Positions 1 to 6,348 of a DNA stretch of 9,556 nucleotides are shown here, one piece after another. Numbering within the stretch: the first letter of the stretch is position 1; the number at the start of each line of letters is the position of its first letter. The notes beneath the pieces are model-generated. The model did not search any database and was not told the origin of the DNA. It saw nothing but the letters and a program-made list of their open reading frames with translations. The position numbers were made by a program, and so were the translations under genes. Origin of the DNA: CAZMGD01 sp964565705 (lineage in GTDB: Bacteria > Actinomycetota > Acidimicrobiia > Acidimicrobiales > Ilumatobacteraceae); NCBI GenBank assembly GCA_964565705.1, contig CAZMGD010000135.1:1-9556 (forward strand). Reading direction: 5' to 3'.

Positions 1-608
1 CGGCGCATGAAGTCGACCGCCGCGTCGCGGAACTCCTCGTCGCAGGTCTCCATCCGCTTCTTCGTCAGCGGGCCGGTGTTCTCGATCCGCTGGGTACCGT
101 CGGCCTCGGCCCACGACTTGATGACGCCACGCGGACCGAACCGCTTGGCGAAGTTGGGGAACTCCTCCTCGGTCGGGTAGTCCGGCTCCTCTGGCTCCTC
201 CTCGGCGTTCAGGTGGTAGAGGTTCCCGAAGAACTCGTCGAAGCCGTGCGCCGTCGGCAGGTGCTCGTCGCGATCGCCGAGGTGGTTCTTGCCGAACTGC
301 CCGGTGGCGTACCCCTGCGCCTTGAGCGCCGTGGCGATCGTCGGGTCCTCCGCCTGCAGCCCGATGGGAGCACCGGGCATGCCGACCTTCGTCAGGCCCG
401 TGCGGTAGGGGTTCTGGCCGGTGATGAACGCGGCCCGGCCGGCGGTGCAGCTCTGCTCGCCGTAGTAGTCGGTGAAGCGCACACCTTCCGCGGCGATGCG
501 ATCGATGTTCGGGGTGCGGTACCCCATCAACCCGTCGCTGTAGCAGGAGAGGTTCGTGATCCCGATGTCGTCGCCCCAGATGATCAGGATGTTCGGTTGG
601 TCGGCCAC
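1..608 (-). CDS. type I sulfatase (arylsulfatase-like), N-terminal part, cut by left edge
   Basis: About 202 residues of the N-terminus are visible; the gene continues beyond base 1. Type I sulfatases hydrolyse sulfate esters using a formylglycine made from a Cys or Ser. Visible hallmarks are the metal-binding pair D13-D14 in NILIIWGDDIG, the modification/active-site motif C54-T-A-G-R58 followed by AAFITGQ, and K107/H109 in GQFGKNHLGD, matching the usual catalytic Lys and His. The motif has Ala where most bacterial Cys-type enzymes have Pro (CxAxR rather than CxPxR). The GTG start at 606-608 is chosen because AAGGGAG (complement of 614-620) lies 5 bases upstream; the nearby ATG at 611-613 is in another frame and soon hits a stop. 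No signal peptide is seen, so a cytoplasmic location is likely. It lies 89 bases downstream of the GNAT gene on the same strand and could be co-transcribed with it. The substrate is unknown. Confidence 0.93.
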   Translation of the reverse strand, partial: MADQPNILIIWGDDIGITNLSCYSDGLMGYRTPNIDRIAAEGVRFTDYYGEQSCTAGRAAFITGQNPYRTGLTKVGMPGAPIGLQAEDPTIATALKAQGYATGQFGKNHLGDRDEHLPTAHGFDEFFGNLYHLNAEEEPEEPDYPTEEEFPNFAKRFGPRGVIKSWAEADGTQRIENTGPLTKKRMETCDEEFRDAAVDFMR

Positions 609-613
609 TGCAT

Positions 614-620
614 CTCCCTT
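614..620 (-). promoter_or_regulatory. ribosome binding site of the sulfatase gene
   Basis: AAGGGAG on the minus strand, 5 bases before the GTG start at 608. It decides the start in favour of GTG over the out-of-frame ATG at 611-613. It also contrasts with the methyltransferase and GNAT genes, which lack such a site. Confidence 0.7.
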
Positions 621-697
621 GTGCGGTCGGGGTGCCCCCAGTGACGGACCGTAGCCAACCTCACGACGGTCCTCGTCCACCGGAGAAGCTGATCGGC

Positions 698-1519
698 TCA
701 GCGCTCACCGACCCACAACGTGAAGCGCATCACCGGGAGGAACCCGAGTCGCGCGTAGACCGGGCGGCCGCCGTCGGACGACAGCAGCGCGGCGGGCACC
801 GTGGGTGCCGTGCTGGCTGCGGTCGCGGTGACCAGTGCTCCGATCCCGCGGCCACGGAACAACGGACGGGTCGACACCGCATCGATCGCCACCACCTGGT
901 CGGAGGCGAACGCAGCGGCGGTCGCCACGGGCTGATCACCGACGTAGGCCGTGACCAGCTTCCATCCGGTGTCGCTCACCCCGGTGCCGAACAGCGGCGG
1001 CCGCGTGCCGTACGGGAGCAGCGCGTCGGCGGGGTACGCCTCGGCCAGGGTCTGGTCGAAGTCACGGACCTCCTGCGCGGTGACGGCGTGCACGATCCCC
1101 GCGCCCTCCACCTGTGGCAGCTCTGCGCCCACGGGACGCACCATCAGCGGCGGATGGCCGGCGAGGGCGAACCCGTCGGACCGGAGGTCGCCGAGCGGCC
1201 ACGGGGTGAACACGAGGAACGGCCCGCCGGGTGCGTCGCCGTAGAAGCGGCGGAGGCGCCGGACCGCCTCGCGGGCACCGGCCTCCGTGAGCGGCCGTGC
1301 AGCGTGGGCCACGTTGCCGAAGTAGCACGCCGATCCGCCGTCGCCCATCGACAGACCGAGCTCGTCGTCGACGATGGCGCGGCCACCGGCGTGCAGGGCG
1401 AGGGCACGGAACCCGGCCGCGTCGGCGCTGATGAAGTCAGCGAGCAGGTTGTCACCGGGCTGGGTCGAGGCCGAGGTGCCGTTCTCGAGTGCCGGATCGA
1501 GCGTGGTGTTGGTCGTCAT
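698..1519 (-). CDS. GNAT-family N-acetyltransferase (273 aa)
   Basis: GNAT enzymes move an acetyl group from acetyl-CoA to an amine. The C-terminal half carries the acetyl-CoA-binding motif A: a hydrophobic strand, VVAIDAVSTRP, then the pyrophosphate loop R222-G-R-G-I-G227 at the start of a helix. A motif-B-like ending, VYARLGFLPVMRFTLW, follows and matches the common YxxLGF signature. Residues from about 15 to 130 have no clear motif and may be a degenerate second GNAT fold, as in several actinobacterial two-part enzymes (inference). Start: ATG at 1519, directly abutting the conserved element at 1520-1559. There is no Shine-Dalgarno sequence at normal spacing, and the upstream in-frame stretch offers no ATG, GTG or TTG before the regulator's TAG at 1571-1573. 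It is the third gene of a methyltransferase-regulator-GNAT run, 51 bases after the regulator, but has its own copy of the element and so may have its own promoter. The substrate is unknown. Confidence 0.88.
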   Translation of the reverse strand: MTTNTTLDPALENGTSASTQPGDNLLADFISADAAGFRALALHAGGRAIVDDELGLSMGDGGSACYFGNVAHAARPLTEAGAREAVRRLRRFYGDAPGGPFLVFTPWPLGDLRSDGFALAGHPPLMVRPVGAELPQVEGAGIVHAVTAQEVRDFDQTLAEAYPADALLPYGTRPPLFGTGVSDTGWKLVTAYVGDQPVATAAAFASDQVVAIDAVSTRPLFRGRGIGALVTATAASTAPTVPAALLSSDGGRPVYARLGFLPVMRFTLWVGER

Positions 1520-1559
1520 GCCCAGATGGCGCCAGGTCGCTCCTGGCGGTGCCAGCCGC
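1520..1559 (-). promoter_or_regulatory. conserved palindromic start-site element, GNAT copy
   Basis: This is one of two near-identical elements in the window (the other is at 5710-5749). On the plus strand it holds TGGCGCCA (1527-1534) and TGGCGGTGCCA (1544-1554). CGCCAGG (1530-1536) and CCTGGCG (1542-1548) form a perfect 7-base inverted repeat around a 5-base loop. Relative to the ATG at 1519, the palindromic blocks centre near -11 and -30, close to where -10 and -35 elements of a leaderless transcript would be. No ribosome binding site is present. It could be a promoter, an operator for the neighbouring ATPase regulator, or an RNA hairpin. That it is a real conserved element is well supported; its role is inference. 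Confidence 0.7.
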
Positions 1560-1570
1560 TGCCGCGAGCG

Positions 1571-4500
1571 CTACAAGGTCCACTCGACCGGGGACTCCGG
1601 CCGGTAGCTGCACCACGTCCCGGTCCGGATCGCGCTGTGGAGGTGCCGTCCGAGCTCGGGGAGCTCGGCCTCGATGCGCCGGCAGGCGTCGCGAACGCGC
1701 ATCCCGACGGCCTTGCGCGCCCGCTCCACGTCGCTGCCCGCGACCCGCGGCCTGCCGCCCAGACCGAGCGCGCCGGCGAGGTGCGCGATCAACTCCGATC
1801 GTTCCTCGTCCAGAGCTGCCGCTCTACCGTCCTGGCCGCGGTCCTCGGCGGCCTCGATCTGCTCGGTCAGGCGCAGGATGCGCTGCTCGTACGCCGCCTT
1901 CGCCGCGGCGTCGATCACTGCGCCCGCGTCGGAACGGTCGGCGCCGGACGCCCCGACCAGGTCGAAGACGTGGACGTCCTGCTCCGGCCTGGCGAGCAGC
2001 ACCGCCAGGTCGGCCACGCCCTTGGTGTGCTTGACGCGCGTCTCGGCCCCACCGAAGCGCACCCACCACACGTCGCCCTCCCGGCGCAGGGTGCCCCGGC
2101 GGACGCCGGAGGAACCCTCGCCCTCCGTCGCTCGGCCGACCGCGGCGAGCTCGGCCTCGAAGCGCTCGCGCAGCAGCGGAGCGCCGATCCGCCGGCAGGC
2201 CGCGATCGCTTCGCGATATCGCGCTGCGGCGAGCGCATCGTCGCCGCGCGCGGCAGCCAGCGCGCCCAATGCGGCGCTGACCGGGCCGTAGCAGACCGAA
2301 CCGGTGCCGTCGAGGGCGAAGCGCGTGGCGTGGGGCTCGAGCGCGGCCTCTGTCTCGGCGATCAGCTCGTCGTCGCCCACGAACGCCGCCCCGCGTGCGA
2401 GGTGGAACCCGAGATACAACCGGAGCCCGTCGTGCGGGCCGGTGAGCCGCCACATCTGCGCCCAACCGGACAGGCCCGACGCCACCTCCTCACGAGTCGC
2501 TCCATAGCCGACGTTGTAGAGGTGGAAGGGGGCAGCGAGATCGTGGCCGCGCGTGGCCTCGGGCAGGTTGCTGTTGATGCGGATCAGCCGATCGAAGTAC
2601 GTCGGATCCCCCCGCTCGCGATCGACGGCCGGCGCGAGCGCACCGTCGGCCAGCATCTGGGCGTTGCGGCTGCCGGCCTGGCGACCGAGCGCTGCTGCTT
2701 CGGCGGCGAGCTCGGCCGCTCGATCGAGGTCGCCCTCGAGATGGGCGAGCATCCCGGCGACGAGCCTGCCGTACCAGGTGAACTGTGGTAGGCGGAGCCG
2801 ATCGGCGAGTGTCTCGAACGCGTCGGCGTTGCGCCTGACCAACCCGACGTCGCCCGCCTCGAGCGCTGCCACCAGCGCCAGCCGGCGGGCCAGCAGCTCC
2901 AGCTCCACATCGCCGCAGCGATGGGCGGCGACGAGCATCTCGGCAGCGGCGATCGCCCGCGCGTCCACGCTGTCAGGCCCCGCGTGCGCGTCGCACCACG
3001 CCCCGAGCGCCGCGCCGATGGCGGCGTCGTCACCGGAGTCGCGGGCGATCGTCAGCGCCCGCTCGGCGAGCGCGGCGCGTTGGTCGTGATCCCCTTCCAG
3101 CGATCGGGCCACCGAGAGCCGAGCCATCAGCTGCGCGGCCAACGCGTCGTGCAGGCTGTCCGAGAGGGCCTCGATCGCCTCGGCGAGCAAGGCCTGTTGC
3201 GCCGGGTCGAGCTGACGCACCTCGAACCCGCCGCTCAGCGACCCGACGCCGAGTGCGGCGCGCCCGAGCAGCTCGGCGTCTCCGGTTCGGCGCGCGATCC
3301 GGGCGATGTCGAGCAGCTCCGCCTCGGCCTCGTCTGCGCGCCCACAGCGCGACAGCGCCTCGGCGCGGCGCAGCCGCCGGTAGGCGACGGTGTCGGCTGG
3401 GCACGGGTCGAGGGCACGTTCGAACCAGGCCGCGGCCTCGGCGTACATCGACGCCGCGTACGCGGCCTCGCCCGCTCGTTCGGCCCACACAGCAGCCTGC
3501 GGATCGCCGGTGGCCGACAGGTGCAGCGCGATCTGGCCGGCCGCGTGCTCGCCGTCCTGCTCGATCAGCGCATCGGCAGCGCGGCGGTTGAACACGCGTC
3601 GCTCGCGAGGGGTCAGCTCCACCCGGGCCGCCTCGCGGATCAGGGAGTGAGCGAACGCGAACCCGTCGGGCGTGGCGCGCAGCAAGCCAGCGGATGCGGC
3701 GATCGCCAAGTCGTCCAGCACGTCGTCGACGGGCCGCGCGACCGCTGCGGCCACGACCGGCGCGTCGATCGCCTCGCCGAGCTCGGCGGCTGCCATCAGC
3801 GTCGCGTTCACGGGCTGGGCGAGGCGGGCGAAGCGCCGCACCAGCACCGAACGGACGCCCTCGGGCACGATGCTTCGCCACTGGGCGGTGTCCGACGCCC
3901 GTCCGGAGCTGCGCAACAGCCGATCGAGCTCGCCGATGAAGAACGGGTTGCCTCCGGTGTGTCGCCAGACCGCTGCGACCAGATCGGGATCGACGTCGCC
4001 GGCGCCTGCCGCTGGGGTGAGCAGTTGAGCGACCTCCGCGGGTGCCAGCCCACCGAGCTCGATCACGATCGCGCTGCGTGGCAGCCGGACCATCTCTGCG
4101 CGCCGCACCGTGGCCACGACCACGATGCCGGCCTGTTCGGCGTCCGGGGCGAAGAAGTCGACGAACGCCAGCGACTCCCCATCTGCCCACTGCAGGTCGT
4201 CGAGCACGATCACGGCTCGCTCCCCTCGGCCTGCGCCGACCACCTGCCGGGCCACCCCGTCGAACAGCCGGAACCGGTCGACCCCCGCGCCGCCGGCGCC
4301 GCCCGGACCGGCGATCGAGTGGCCGAGCACCTGCTCCCACAGCCACATCGGCGGCGCCCCGCCGCCTTCCCGGGCCCGGGCCCAGAGGGTCGGGCGACCG
4401 GCCGTCGCCACCTCGGCCAGGGCGGTCTTCCCGGCGCCGGGCTCGCCGACGATCGTGACGACCGCGCCGCGGCCACCCTCGGCCGGCTCGGCGCGTGCGA

Positions 4501-4573
4501 GCACGGCGGCGAGGGTGGCGAGCTCGTCGGCTCGCCCCACGAACCGGGAGGTCGCGCCCACGCCGCCCATCAT
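1571..4573 (-). CDS. large AAA/STAND ATPase transcriptional regulator-like protein (1000 aa)
   Basis: The N-terminal ATPase resembles the MalT/LuxR-type large regulators of actinobacteria. It starts with FVGRADELATL (11-21), has Walker A GEPGAGKT (43-50), the PMWLWEQVL segment (75-83), and Walker B with the signature VIVLDDLQWAD (121-131). A long Ala/Leu/Arg-rich helical region from about 330 to 820 looks like TPR-type sensor repeats. The usual C-terminal LuxR helix-turn-helix is absent. Instead, residues 825-874 (RRGTLRREGD to HVFDLVG) and 945-1000 (ending GTWCSYRPESPVEWTL) resemble the two halves of an OmpR/BTAD-like winged helix, separated by a charged, coiled-coil-like stretch at about 885-935. 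That reading is inference. The start is one of two adjacent ATGs (4571-4573 or 4568-4570); both have weak ribosome binding sites. It begins 20 bases after the methyltransferase stop, so the two are probably co-transcribed. It is the best candidate to act on the repeated element that flanks it on both sides. Confidence 0.85.
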   Translation of the reverse strand: MMGGVGATSRFVGRADELATLAAVLARAEPAEGGRGAVVTIVGEPGAGKTALAEVATAGRPTLWARAREGGGAPPMWLWEQVLGHSIAGPGGAGGAGVDRFRLFDGVARQVVGAGRGERAVIVLDDLQWADGESLAFVDFFAPDAEQAGIVVVATVRRAEMVRLPRSAIVIELGGLAPAEVAQLLTPAAGAGDVDPDLVAAVWRHTGGNPFFIGELDRLLRSSGRASDTAQWRSIVPEGVRSVLVRRFARLAQPVNATLMAAAELGEAIDAPVVAAAVARPVDDVLDDLAIAASAGLLRATPDGFAFAHSLIREAARVELTPRERRVFNRRAADALIEQDGEHAAGQIALHLSATGDPQAAVWAERAGEAAYAASMYAEAAAWFERALDPCPADTVAYRRLRRAEALSRCGRADEAEAELLDIARIARRTGDAELLGRAALGVGSLSGGFEVRQLDPAQQALLAEAIEALSDSLHDALAAQLMARLSVARSLEGDHDQRAALAERALTIARDSGDDAAIGAALGAWCDAHAGPDSVDARAIAAAEMLVAAHRCGDVELELLARRLALVAALEAGDVGLVRRNADAFETLADRLRLPQFTWYGRLVAGMLAHLEGDLDRAAELAAEAAALGRQAGSRNAQMLADGALAPAVDRERGDPTYFDRLIRINSNLPEATRGHDLAAPFHLYNVGYGATREEVASGLSGWAQMWRLTGPHDGLRLYLGFHLARGAAFVGDDELIAETEAALEPHATRFALDGTGSVCYGPVSAALGALAAARGDDALAAARYREAIAACRRIGAPLLRERFEAELAAVGRATEGEGSSGVRRGTLRREGDVWWVRFGGAETRVKHTKGVADLAVLLARPEQDVHVFDLVGASGADRSDAGAVIDAAAKAAYEQRILRLTEQIEAAEDRGQDGRAAALDEERSELIAHLAGALGLGGRPRVAGSDVERARKAVGMRVRDACRRIEAELPELGRHLHSAIRTGTWCSYRPESPVEWTL

Positions 4574-4593
4574 GCCGCTCGGCGAGCGCTCGT

Positions 4594-5709
4594 TCAGACC
4601 AGCTCGTAGAAGCGGAACAGGTCGTGCTCGATCGGCAGCACGTCGACCCGCTCGAAGCCGGCGCCGGCCGCGTACGCCGCGAGGGTGCTCGCGCGCATCA
4701 CCGTGCCGGTGCCGACCGACGGCTGCTCTGCCAGGCCGACCGGCAGGCAGTGCAGCACCGAGCAGCCATAGAGGAACGCCTCGACCGGTCCGTCGCTCTC
4801 GGCGAAGGAGTCCGCCGTGCGCTCGTCCATCACCAGGACGTGCCCGCCGGGCGCGCGGAGGCGGCGCAGCTCCGCCAGGACGTCAACCGGGCTGCTCATG
4901 TCGTGGACGGCCTCGAACACGGTCACCAGGTCGAACGAACCGTCCGGGAGCGCGGCGCCGTCGTGGACCTCGAACACGACACGGTCGCCGAGCCCTGATC
5001 GCGCCGCGTTCCGCCGAGCGTCGGCGATCGACGCATCGTCGACGTCGAAGCCGACGACGGCCGCAGAAGGGAACGCCCTGGCCATCTCGATCGTCGACCA
5101 ACCCGCACCACAAGCGACGTCGGCGATCCGCACCGCGTCGCCGCGCACGAGCCGAGCGTGCAGCGCCGGGAGCGCGGCCAGCCAGTTGCCCGCCAGGTCG
5201 TGGGCGAAGCCGGGGCGGTTGAACGCGGCCTGGCCGTCCCTGAAGTCGGCGCCATACGCCGCGTACGGCACCCCGGCACCCGCGCGGTAGGCGTCGAGGA
5301 GCTGCGGCAGGATCCCGGCGATCCCCGCGCAGGCGAGGGCGAGTGCTCCGGCGTGCGCCGGGTGCTCGGCGTCCAGCAACGCCCGTGCGTGCCCCGCGGG
5401 AAGACGATAGGTACGGCGGTCCTCGTCAGCGGTCCGGTCGTCACAGTCGACGATGCCGCCCACGGTCTGCTGCTCCAGCCACTCACGCGCGTACCGCGGG
5501 GCGATGCCCGCTCGGCCGGCCAGCTCGCCGGCAGTGCTGCCGGGCTGGTCGACCAGGGCCTCGTACAGACCGAGCCGGATGCCGAGGTACGCGGTGAACA
5601 TCTCGATCGCACCCAGGGCGTCGCCGAAGAGGCGTTCGGCGAGCGCGCCGGCCGCGGTGTCCTCGACGTCCGGATCGGTATCGATGGCGGGGATGGTGGT
5701 GTTCGTCAT
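4594..5709 (-). CDS. class I SAM-dependent methyltransferase with N-terminal winged-helix domain (371 aa)
   Basis: Residues about 35-110 (AYLGIRLGLYEALV, then STAGELAGRAGIAPRYAREWLEQQ) form the winged-helix dimerisation domain typical of O-methyltransferase-like proteins such as M. tuberculosis Rv2258c. The Rossmann domain follows: motif I IADVACGAGWSTIEMA (195-210), the acidic end of strand 2 VVGFDVDD (218-225), DGAALPDGSFD (250-260), motif IV-like FEAVHDM (265-271) and PGGHVLVMDER (287-297). The start is set at ATG 5709 rather than the open extension to 5853: the extension reads back through the conserved element and into the divergent VOC gene, whereas this start gives MTNTT, matching the GNAT start MTTNTT with the same upstream element. 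No Shine-Dalgarno sequence is present, so a leaderless mRNA is possible. It is the first gene of the methyltransferase-regulator-GNAT run. The methyl acceptor is unknown, probably a small molecule. Confidence 0.9.
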   Translation of the reverse strand: MTNTTIPAIDTDPDVEDTAAGALAERLFGDALGAIEMFTAYLGIRLGLYEALVDQPGSTAGELAGRAGIAPRYAREWLEQQTVGGIVDCDDRTADEDRRTYRLPAGHARALLDAEHPAHAGALALACAGIAGILPQLLDAYRAGAGVPYAAYGADFRDGQAAFNRPGFAHDLAGNWLAALPALHARLVRGDAVRIADVACGAGWSTIEMARAFPSAAVVGFDVDDASIADARRNAARSGLGDRVVFEVHDGAALPDGSFDLVTVFEAVHDMSSPVDVLAELRRLRAPGGHVLVMDERTADSFAESDGPVEAFLYGCSVLHCLPVGLAEQPSVGTGTVMRASTLAAYAAGAGFERVDVLPIEHDLFRFYELV

Positions 5710-5749
5710 GCCCGGGTGGCGCCACATCGCGCCTGGCGATGCCAGACGC
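5710..5749 (-). promoter_or_regulatory. conserved palindromic start-site element, methyltransferase copy
   Basis: This matches the GNAT element at 1520-1559 without gaps; counting the shared CAT start codon, 36 of 43 bases are identical. On the plus strand it holds TGGCGCCA (5717-5724) and TGGCGATGCCA (5734-5744), at exactly the same distance from the ATG as in the other copy. The inner CGCCAGG/CCTGGCG hairpin of the GNAT copy is only partly kept here (GCCA/TGGC), so a DNA-binding site or promoter fits better than an obligatory RNA stem. It fills most of the 64-base divergent gap, so it could also influence the VOC gene on the plus strand. Confidence 0.7.
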
Positions 5750-5773
5750 CGGGTGCCGCGGGAGACTGGCGGC

Positions 5774-6193
5774 ATGCCGAAGTCGCTCTCACATGTCGTG
5801 GTGCTCACCGATGACCTGGAAGCGGTCGTGCGCTTCCTGACGGAGATCGCCAACGTCGGACCGGTCGAGCGCTACGAGACACGCCCGGAGGACGTCGAGG
5901 CCCTGTTCGGCTGGCCGGTCGAGCACGGCCGGGCATCGGGCGCGTTCGTCGGCACCGGGCCCGGTGCTCTCGACGTGCTGGAGATCCCCGACGCGCTGCG
6001 CGAGTCGGTGCGCCCCGGGGTCCGGCTGCTGGCGATCGCCAACCGTGACGCGGCCGCCGTTCGTGACGCGGCCACCGCGGCCGGCTTCGCCGCCCGCGGC
6101 CCGTTCGCGACGGTGACGGCGATGGGCGGCACCATGCACACGACCGAGGTCATCGCCGGCGGCGTCGCGTTCGAGCTGACCCAGTTCTCCTGA
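5774..6193 (+). CDS. VOC superfamily (glyoxalase/bleomycin-resistance-like) protein (139 aa)
   Basis: The protein opens with SLSHVVVLTDDLEAVVRFLTEI, the usual first strand and helix of a VOC fold with a candidate metal ligand His in SHVV. It has the internal strand GALDVLEIP with a Glu in the second ligand position, and ends VAFELTQFS, where the Glu of FEL fits the last ligand of the second module. The two beta-alpha-beta-beta-beta modules fit a 139-residue single-subunit VOC protein. Family members act as lyases, isomerases, dioxygenases or binding proteins, so the reaction cannot be assigned. The start at ATG 5774 is preferred over upstream in-frame starts as far back as 5453, which run antisense through the methyltransferase gene; GGGAG lies 9 bases before it. 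It is divergent from the methyltransferase and shares its 64-base intergenic region, which suggests related regulation. Confidence 0.85.
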   Translation: MPKSLSHVVVLTDDLEAVVRFLTEIANVGPVERYETRPEDVEALFGWPVEHGRASGAFVGTGPGALDVLEIPDALRESVRPGVRLLAIANRDAAAVRDAATAAGFAARGPFATVTAMGGTMHTTEVIAGGVAFELTQFS

Positions 6194-6215
6194 CCGCGTC
6201 CGTGCGACATCCCGT

Positions 6216-6287
6216 GTCTGTGTGACGCCAGATCGCTGTGAAGCAGGTCGCGGCGCGGTGGACGCAGATCGGTGCGTTCACACAGAC
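6216..6287. repeat. 10-base inverted repeat with 52-base spacer
   Basis: GTCTGTGTGA at 6216-6225 is the exact reverse complement of TCACACAGAC at 6278-6287. The arms are too far apart for a compact rho-independent terminator and no T-run follows, so a pair of operator half-sites, possibly joined by DNA looping, is a more natural reading. Both arms contain TGTGA/TCACA, with a further TGTGA at 6237-6241. Confidence 0.5.
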
Positions 6288-6294
6288 GTGGACA

Positions 6295-6334
6295 CCTGGT
6301 GGTCCCGCTGCGTCGTCTACGTTCGGCCACCAGG
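6295..6334. repeat. 8-base inverted repeat just before the SRPBCC ribosome binding site
   Basis: CCTGGTGG (6295-6302) and CCACCAGG (6327-6334) are perfect inverted arms with a 24-base spacer, ending 7 bases before the AAGGGGG ribosome binding site. They could form a leader hairpin or an operator pair. Confidence 0.45.
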
Positions 6335-6341
6335 ATTTCCG

Positions 6342-6348
6342 AAGGGGG
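6342..6348 (+). promoter_or_regulatory. ribosome binding site of the SRPBCC gene
   Basis: AAGGGGG lies 5 bases before the ATG at 6354. It fixes that start against the longer in-frame opening from 6222, which would run through the repeat-rich intergenic region. Confidence 0.7.

Noticed and set aside
629..638. Possible GGGG-CCCC hairpin between GNAT and sulfatase genes as terminator
   Set aside because: The loop is only two bases, or the stem only three if the loop is widened, and there is no T-run. It is too weak to call.
1520..1559. Sigma-54 promoter (TGGCAC block in the conserved element)
   Set aside because: The second box, TTGCA/T at the required spacing, is absent, and sigma-54 is generally missing from actinobacteria.
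632..2791. Long plus-strand open frame (719 codons)
   Set aside because: It is antisense to the GNAT and regulator genes, has a low-complexity Arg/Gly/Ala/Glu composition without domain motifs, and spans two unrelated minus-strand genes. It is a high-GC shadow.
4583..4592. 10-base palindrome CGAGCGCTCG between methyltransferase and regulator
   Set aside because: It is short, GC-rich and unrepeated. Such palindromes arise often at this base composition, and it lies in a 20-base intra-operon gap.
2921..4609. Plus-strand open frame (562 codons) opposite the regulator
   Set aside because: It shows antisense-shadow composition, with no recognisable motif and no ribosome binding site. The minus-strand frame has a clear ATPase with Walker motifs.
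5710..5853. N-terminal extension of the methyltransferase to 5853
   Set aside because: It reads through the conserved element and overlaps the start of the divergent VOC gene. The extra 48 residues look like Arg/Ser/Thr-rich shadow.
6221..6284. CRP-type site (TGTGA-N6-TCACA) upstream of the SRPBCC gene
   Set aside because: Three half-sites are present but none is paired at the required 6-base spacing.
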